A DNA stretch of 64,000 bases from Spisula solida (taxonomy: Eukaryota > Mollusca > Bivalvia > Venerida > Mactridae). Below are positions 58,071 to 64,000 of the stretch, piece after piece. The first letter of the stretch is position 1. Each line of letters opens with the position of its first letter. The translations under genes and the position numbers were made by a program. The notes under the pieces were generated by a model that did no database searches, was not told the origin of the DNA, and saw nothing but the letters and a program-made list of their open reading frames with translations. Location of the stretch: contig OX365949.1 in the NCBI GenBank assembly GCA_947247005.1, positions 7,946,001 through 8,010,000 on the forward strand. Direction: 5' to 3'.

Positions 58071-58413
58071 CTAGAAGAATTACTATTGACAAGTTTACAA
58101 TTCTCTTGGAACACGGTTTCTTCGTGGAAGGTTTATGTTGTAATAAACACGGGTCAATGTCATTCCTAAGCTGTCACCTGGATCAGTTCACGAGAATATC
58201 GTGCGAATGCGTGAACCGACAAGTTCCGATGCGAAAGTGAAGACCGTCGATATGCCCTACTAGCTTAATTTCACAGCTGATTTATTGTCTATATTTATAA
58301 TCCCGGTTGTGTGTTTTCATAATCGGGGAGTATCACGAAGACGCTCGAGGTGTAATACCAACATAAATCTCTAAAGGACCGATTTCACTGTGGGGAACCC
58401 ACGTGACCAGATG

Positions 58414-58617
58414 CTAATGTTCGGAGCCAATTTTGTAAACAAACCGCCTCGATTCAGGTAACATTTTTGCTTGTAACTTTCTTAATAATTGATCGATCTG
58501 GATGAAATATAGACGAGCGCCGTCTCCTTTCAAAAGCAAATCATCGACGCTCTTACCTGTGTGACAAATATGTGTACTTTTTGTTATTTGGGCAACGGCG
58601 CATTTCGTAAACCGCAA
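58414..58617 (-). CDS. 67-codon ORF in the left arm of the foldback element
   Basis: MRFTKCAVAQITKSTHICHT, GKSVDDLLLKGDGARLYFIQ and LLRKLQAKMLPESRR. The right arm (61381-61584, plus) codes the same with one residue changed (IDQ to IDR). Both stay open although the arms differ at several bases. It has no known domain and may be a by-product of arm conservation; GTAAGAGCG/ACAG sequences near CHTG could also be splice sites. Confidence 0.3.
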   Translation of the reverse strand: MRFTKCAVAQITKSTHICHTGKSVDDLLLKGDGARLYFIQIDQLLRKLQAKMLPESRRFVYKIGSEH

Positions 58618-59123
58618 TCTGCTATGCTACGGTTCGGAGCAATTCACTAAAACATGTCCTTAACAAATTACAGCTTCATTAAAAGTTATAATTTAATAGC
58701 GATAATGTGGGTCGCAAAATTTAAGATCGACAAGCAAAATATTTCTGATAAATATGAGCAACAGACAAAATGAGACGGCATAAACAAAAATGCCACAGTT
58801 CGGAGCTAAAATGAAAATGCTACAGTCCGGAGCTATTTTCATAAAATGCTACGGTTCGGAGCTATTTTCAGAAAATGCTACGGCTCAGAGCTAAGACTAT
58901 GTGCTATATGCCTTTTTGAATATCAACACTATTAAGATCATCGACCAAGTATGAATATTCAATTTTTTAACAGTTTCGCGGAACACAAAAATAATAACAC
59001 ATACACATGTCGATGCCGGACACCCCTTATAAAATGTATTCGTGTAGGCATCTTCCGCACCATTTTGTCATGTGGTGACAAATTTAGAGGCACAAAAACA
59101 ACGCGTTTCTTGGAGTTTGAACT

Positions 59124-60515
59124 ATACCTCAGTACATCTAGAAACGCAACAATTTTATCCTCGATATTTTTTCTTTTATTGTAAATACATTCTGTTCTGT
59201 AAATTCCGTTTTCCAGAGGCGTCTAATCATTTGATAAGTGCGCCTAGGATAAGGAAAGGTGATGAAATGTGGTACATTCCACAAAAGGTGGATTTTTCAG
59301 ATGTGTACGATTTATCACTGATATTTTAGTACAATACTGACCTTATCTGTTTACTTTAGTAATTTGTAATACTAATTGTGCAACAGTTGACCAAACCGAT
59401 TTATATTTGTAAATATCACATTATCCTGGGCGCACTATAATGGAAAGAAAATCAGAACAGACGAGTCACGTGTTTCGGAATAAAAATGCCATGATTGTCC
59501 AAACATGTGCATATTCACACCTTTGGGACGTTTGTACAAAGAAGCACGGTGACCTTTCTTTTTTTCTTAATATTCTAATAGAGTACACTTTCATTAACAT
59601 CATTTGGAAAAAATAAAAACATTCTTGGACCAGATTTTTTATTGGCCTCTAGAGTACTATTTTGCGCCATTTTCATGCCGTTTTCTTTGAAAAGGGAGAC
59701 ACTTCTGGTTAAATAGCACAAAAAGAAATACGGTGACCTATGTTTTTTTCTTATTATTCTGATGGATCACACTTTCATCAACATCATTTGCAAAAATAAA
59801 AAAAATTCTTGGACCAGATATTTTTTAATTAGTCAATAATGTATCTTTTTTAATTTTCGAGCTTTAATTTTGGGCAAATTTTGAAAATTCATTTGTTGTC
59901 AAAAATGTGTGAATGTTATTAAAGATTCAAAATGTGCATAGGTATATTTAAGTAGTACATGTATGTATGTTTTTGTACATCTGAACTAAAAAATATCTAA
60001 TGAATTTTTTTTTGATTTTTATTAAAAAATAAAAAATAAATGAAAATTCATGATTTTTGTCATTTTTATAGAAAAGTGATGTTGCAAAATCTCATGTTCT
60101 GAGAAAACGAGTTCGGTGACCCCTGTTTTGCTTTAGCTTATTGTTTTCAGAATAAGATTTCTAATACAATAAAGTGAGTTTAAAAAATCTTGGAAGAAAA
60201 AACTATAGACAATGTCTTGAGTCACGCTACTGGCACACTGACACCTTTCGCGACCGTCCCTGTTCAGGTCACCCACGTTTAACAACTGCCCGACAGGACC
60301 AATAACACCGCGTGAACATCCTCCGAAACAGGTTCACAACTGCTTCAGACATTGCGAGACAACATGTTGGTCGTCACGGGAAAGTAATCAATCCACCATT
60401 AATCGATATTTTGCATATTCACTTAGAACGACCATTCTGAAAAATGAGGATTTTTTTGCTTGAAGTTAAAGTTGTTAGTAGACTCAGTGTTGCGTTTCTA
60501 GATGCACTCAGTATA
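59124..60515. mobile_element. Tc1-like element nested in the foldback element, 1.4 kb
   Basis: Left CTCAGTACATCTAGAAACGC and right inverted GCGTTTCTAGATGCACTCAG belong to the 36.8-kb family. The shared internal block TTTCGGAATAAAAATGCCAT lies at 59,476. The ends have drifted by a few bases. TA-rich flanks. Confidence 0.7.
60213..60440 (+). pseudogene. Tc1-like transposase DNA-binding fragment
   Basis: Reads ESRYWHTDTFRDRPCSGHPR then LTTARQDQ, a stop, and HRVNILRNRFTTASDIARQH. RDRPxSGxPRxTTxRQDxxI...LRNRFxTAxxxA is the linker between the two helix-turn-helix motifs of Tc1 transposases. The catalytic domain is missing. Confidence 0.8.
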
Positions 60516-61380
60516 TTTTTGGTGGAGCATACATGTATGTTACATGATTAACAAACTTTAACGTGTGAAACTATTGGTCACACACAACATGTTTAAAACG
60601 AACAGTGCTAGTTGTCTTGGTAAAATATTTATTTTCGTATTTTAAATATAATTATTATCAATTCAATATACATATAATGTTTCTGAAAATATTTAACCTT
60701 TACATCACGGTGTATATGCATATCGGACCCCTCTGTGCTGGCACTGGGCACTTTAGTGCAAAACGATGGTCTGAATCAGAGATGTTAGAAAACGTTTTGT
60801 CCGAATCATAGTTTTTTGCTTACAGCTGTATTGATCACGAGTTGACGCAGGGTTTTGTTGTTCTATTAATTTTGTTTCATTGGCTGACACAAGTTAAAAC
60901 TAAGATTGAATGTAGGCCGTGCTACTTTCTCGGATGAACATCGGTCGTGTTTACGAAGCTTGGAGGTGTGTCGTTGTGTGTACATGGTTCTGTTAAAATG
61001 TGTCATGTTATATTCCTTCTCATTCATTCCCATACCTTGATATAACATCATATTATACTCTATATAGCATGTGACACTTGTCAGACTGCATAGAGCCCTG
61101 CTTCTTTTCCTACATATGGTATACTTTGAAACTTAGCTCCGAACCGTAGCATTTTATGAAAATAGCTCCGGACTGTAGCATTTTCATTTTAGCTCCGAAC
61201 TGTAGCATTTTTGTTTATGTCGTCTCATTTTGTCTGTTGCTCATATTTATCAGAAATATTTTGCTTGTCGATCTTAAATTTTGCGACCCACATTATCGCC
61301 ATTAAATTATAACTTTTAATGAAGCTGTAATTTGTTAAGGACATGTTTTAGTGAATTGCTCCGAACCATAGCAGAGTAGA

Positions 61381-61584
61381 TTGCGGTTTACGAAATGCGC
61401 CGTTGCCCAAATAACAAAAAGTACACATATTTGTCACACAGGTAAGAGCGTCGATGATTTGCTTTTGAAAGGAGACGGCGCTCGTCTATATTTCATCCAG
61501 ATCGACCGATTATTAAGAAAGTTACAAGCAAAAATGTTACCTGAATCGAGGCGGTTTGTTTACAAAATTGGCTCCGAACATTAG
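61381..61584 (+). CDS. 67-codon ORF in the right arm of the foldback element
   Basis: Partner of 58414-58617 with one residue difference. The same reservations apply. Confidence 0.3.
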   Translation: MRFTKCAVAQITKSTHICHTGKSVDDLLLKGDGARLYFIQIDRLLRKLQAKMLPESRRFVYKIGSEH

Positions 61585-61719
61585 CATCTGGTCACGTGGG
61601 TTCCCCACAGTGGATTTTGCTCTCGGAAATTTATATAGTCAACGAAAGAACCTTGTAATATATGCATGCATAAAGGTCAGGATCGTGTCAAATTCTCTGT
61701 GCTATTATCATCTTCGTGA

Positions 61720-62196
61720 TAGATGGGAAATGTCTTTAGCATATATTTACATATTGATAGTTGTTCTTAAGGGGGTGGTATGAGAACAAAAGTGGGAGGG
61801 TGTGGTTAACAATAATAAAGAATGTTTGAGAAAATAAAAGGCCACAAGCAGACACAAGCATACTATCATTGTAACATAACACCAACAACTCGTTAAAAAA
61901 GATCCATCCTTTTAAAATATACTCAAACACAAAAGAAACTGTGCATGGGGTTTTCACTTATTTTTTCAGACATCCATAAAAGAAAAGTATACAGTGTTTG
62001 GTGTCCAATTTCAACTTATTCAATTGTCTATAAACAGAACACATTTCGTTTAAATAGCGCAGTGAAAAGAATCGTGTTTTTCGTTTAAGTGTGGTAGGGG
62101 TCAAAATCAAAATTGCATAAAATGGGATATCGGTGGTTTTTTGAGAATAAAATTAACGTGTAAGATTCTCTAAATGGTTAAATTGTTATAATTTCA
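61720..62196. other. Spacer, no gene seen
   Basis: Beyond the end of the host repeat of the foldback element. No supported feature. Confidence 0.5.
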
Positions 62197-62330
62197 TTAA
62201 TATCGGGTATGATCTCCATTTTGGCGTATAACCTGTACGATACGACGTCTCGTGGAATTGACGTCGCGTTGTACGACGCGCGGAGGAATTTCATTCCATT
62301 CGACATGAAGAGCATTCTGCAGGTCCTACA
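62197..62330 (-). pseudogene. Tc1-like transposase C-terminal fragment
   Basis: Reads DLQNALHVEWNEIPPRVVQR then DVNSTRRRIVQVIRQNGDHT RY and a stop. The pattern LxxALxxEWxxIPxxxVxxxxxSxRRRxxxVIxxxGxHTRY is the conserved end of Tc1-like transposases. Upstream codons in this frame hit a stop (TAG before DLQ). Confidence 0.8.
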
Positions 62331-62447
62331 AATTGCTGACATCATGTCGTGATCGTACCTTTTTACCGAGAAGGCCCGGGCAACATTATCAATAAGGGTA
62401 CCTCTAACACCTAATTCCCTGACGTTCCGATAATCTTGGCATAGCAA

Positions 62448-63060
62448 GATCTGATTTTACAGAGATTGTTTTGTGTTTTTCTTTCTCCTTGGAGTTGCGA
62501 AAAATGAATGAGGGGTTATTTGACCGATTTCACCTTTATCAATGCTGTCATGCTTCAATAAATTCACATTACTGATATTTATTTTTTGTTTAACTTCAAG
62601 GGTAAATATAGTACATCATAATACTATGTTTACTGTACCCAACACATTTCAGTTTTAAGAATAAAAGGCTTTTGAAGAAAACTATGCTCAATCTCACTAT
62701 GAATTATACTCTGATACCTTAAACTATAAAAGCAGTCTAATTTAATTACAGTGAAAACTAAATACCACTAAAAAAGCAAGACCGCCTCGAAATATGAATT
62801 GAGTTTGGACTGATTGTGAAACAATTTCTACAATTTAACCCCTCCAAATTATCTTCCCTTTTCAATTTTAAACAAGTCCCATCCTCTACACAGAAGAGGT
62901 TAATGTTGCAGCTATGAGGCATATAATGAGTATACTATCCTAGCATGGCACTGGAAATAGTGGAGCGTGCAGTTCGTGGACAGCTCTTGTTATATAACCG
63001 GGTACCACTATTTTCTTCGGATAGTTTATAATCTTCACATTGTCAATATCGTATACATTT
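62448..63060. other. Spacer, no gene seen
   Basis: A+T-rich. No supported feature. Confidence 0.5.
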
Positions 63061-63064
63061 TTAT

Positions 63065-64000
63065 CCCCCGCCGATGAAATCGATCGGTAGGGGGGTATTG
63101 AAATGGCGTTGTCCGTCCGTCAGTCCGTCCGTCCGCAGCCATTTCTCTGTAACTAGCTGGTAGAATTTCATGAAACTTAAACTAAATGTGAACTAGCATA
63201 CTGGGATGACGCCCGTCAAGTTTTTGTTCTGATCAATAAATAACTGGTTGCCATGGCAACCGATTGGAAAAACTTAAAAAATTCATAAAAAATCAACCAC
63301 TGGCCAGATTTCAAAATAATTTTACAGAAATAGTTGTTGGGTGACATTCTTACAAAATTGACATTTTTATCATGATTTGTCAAAAAACCCAGTGGGTGGG
63401 GCTCATTGTCCCCTATATATAAATAGTAGTCTTTAAAAATCTTCTTCTAAAACTACTGGTTGAATTTCAGTATGAATTATTAACAATGTTCATTTTCTAA
63501 TCCTCTATAAAAATAGCTAAAAGAATTGAAATCTATAAATAACTCTGGTTGCCATGGCAACCGATTGGAATTTTTTTTAAACCACTGGCCAGATTTCAAA
63601 ATAATTTTACAGAAATACTTACAAAATTGACATTTTTGTCATGATTCGTCTAAAAACATGGCCGTCAGTGGGTGGGGCTCGTTTACCCCTATATATAAAT
63701 AGTGAAGACTTTAATCTGCAGACTGGATTTCATCACAACTTGGTAACAATATTTCTTGAGTGCTCCATTCTATGAATAGCTAAATAATTGAAATTCATGC
63801 AGAACCATGGCAACACATCAAGGTATGGTTTGAATATGGTTCTTCTAGTTCAATGTGCACAGGTGAGGGATACAGGGCCATCTTAGCACACTTGTTTATT
63901 CAATGGTCAATTTTCCTTAGAGTTACTGCCCTTGTACTGCCCTTGGTTTATTGACTAATTTCATCTAATAACTAGCGGGTAGAATTTCATGAAACTTAAA
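63065..64000. repeat. Dispersed repeat with GTCCGTCCGTCC tract and internal 300-bp duplication, runs off the right edge
   Basis: Starts CCCCGCCGATGAAATCGATC GGTAGGGGGG with a (GTCC)n tract, then GTAGAATTTCATGAAACTTA. Blocks 63243-63430 and 63543-63705 repeat each other (CTGGTTGCCATGGCAACCGA, CCACTGGCCAGATTTCAAAA, CAGTGGGTGGGGCTC, CCCCTATATATAAATAGT). The opening phrase GGTAGAATTTCATGAAACTT recurs at the right edge (63,978), so another unit may begin there. Confidence 0.75.

Larger units (their letters stand above)
58386..61612. mobile_element. 3.2-kb foldback element, 0.5-kb arms, CACTGTG ends, 5-bp target duplication
   Basis: Left arm 58386-58895 and right arm 61132-61612 are inverted and about 97% alike. 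The outer ends read CACTGTGGGGAACCCACGTG inward from both sides. GATTT is duplicated outside (58381-58385 and 61613-61617). Removing the element joins GGACCGATTT to TGCTCTCGG, matching an unoccupied relative (GGACCGATATTGCACAAT) at 33,100. Inner ends of the arms carry 3-4 tandem copies of ATGCTACGGTTCGGAGCT. The 2.2-kb middle has no enzyme of its own, only an inserted Tc1 relic. CAC termini and 5-bp duplications are features of Transib/RAG-like transposons; assignment is inference. Confidence 0.85.

Overview
The window looks like animal nuclear DNA from a mollusc, most likely a bivalve. It is about 65% A+T and has short exons with GT-AG introns. It is crowded with decayed transposons: APE-type LINEs, Tc1/mariner and P-element remnants, MITEs, and repeats of the GACCTTGACCTTTGA and GGTAGGGGACTAATAA types that I associate with bivalve genomes. 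The taxonomic call is inference from gene structure and repeat style; no marker gene fixes the species.

Left third (1 to 21,048, minus strand). One real host gene was identified: the 5' part of a phospholipase C gamma gene (PLCG). Five consecutive coding exons lie at 20859-21048, 12603-12752, 9538-9631, 1631-1772 and 1383-1463. All have GT-AG borders and consistent reading phase. They encode 219 codons: the start codon, the N-terminal PH domain and the first EF-hand region. The catalytic, SH2, SH3 and C2 parts must lie past the left edge. The start codon sits inside a YY1-type element. The introns carry a LINE (17.1-20.7 kb), a 684-bp long-TIR element with a 9-bp target duplication and an internal ATG exon-like ORF (19,998-20,681), a tRNA-type SINE, several TIR elements and tandem repeats.

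Middle (21 to 36 kb). Upstream of PLCG lies a second LINE on the plus strand, then a third LINE fragment, a P-element-like transposase pseudogene on the minus strand (26.2-27.6 kb), an unidentified transposon-type exon with a poly-G frameshift (31.2-32.2 kb), tandem repeats, a LINE ORF1p-like RNA-binding ORF with one stop, a gag-like scrap and a degenerate PHD-finger exon. Two copies of the same tandem array bracket the 26.2-35.2 kb stretch. A 139-bp copy of the PLCG exon 1/intron 1 junction sits at 35.7 kb.

Right part (36 to 64 kb). No confident host gene. It holds Tc1/mariner-type elements, an SGNH-like fragment, fragments of a possible undescribed mollusc protein family, a tandem MITE rich in ACGT palindromes, a nested inverted-repeat cluster (50.7-54.5 kb), a 29-bp minisatellite, and a 3.2-kb foldback element (58,386-61,612). 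The foldback element has 0.5-kb arms, CACTGTG termini and a 5-bp target duplication, features that resemble Transib/RAG-like transposons. An unoccupied relative of its target site is present at 33.1 kb. The window ends in a dispersed repeat carrying two perfect GTTGCCATGGCAAC palindromes.

All identifications were made by eye; no database search was run.
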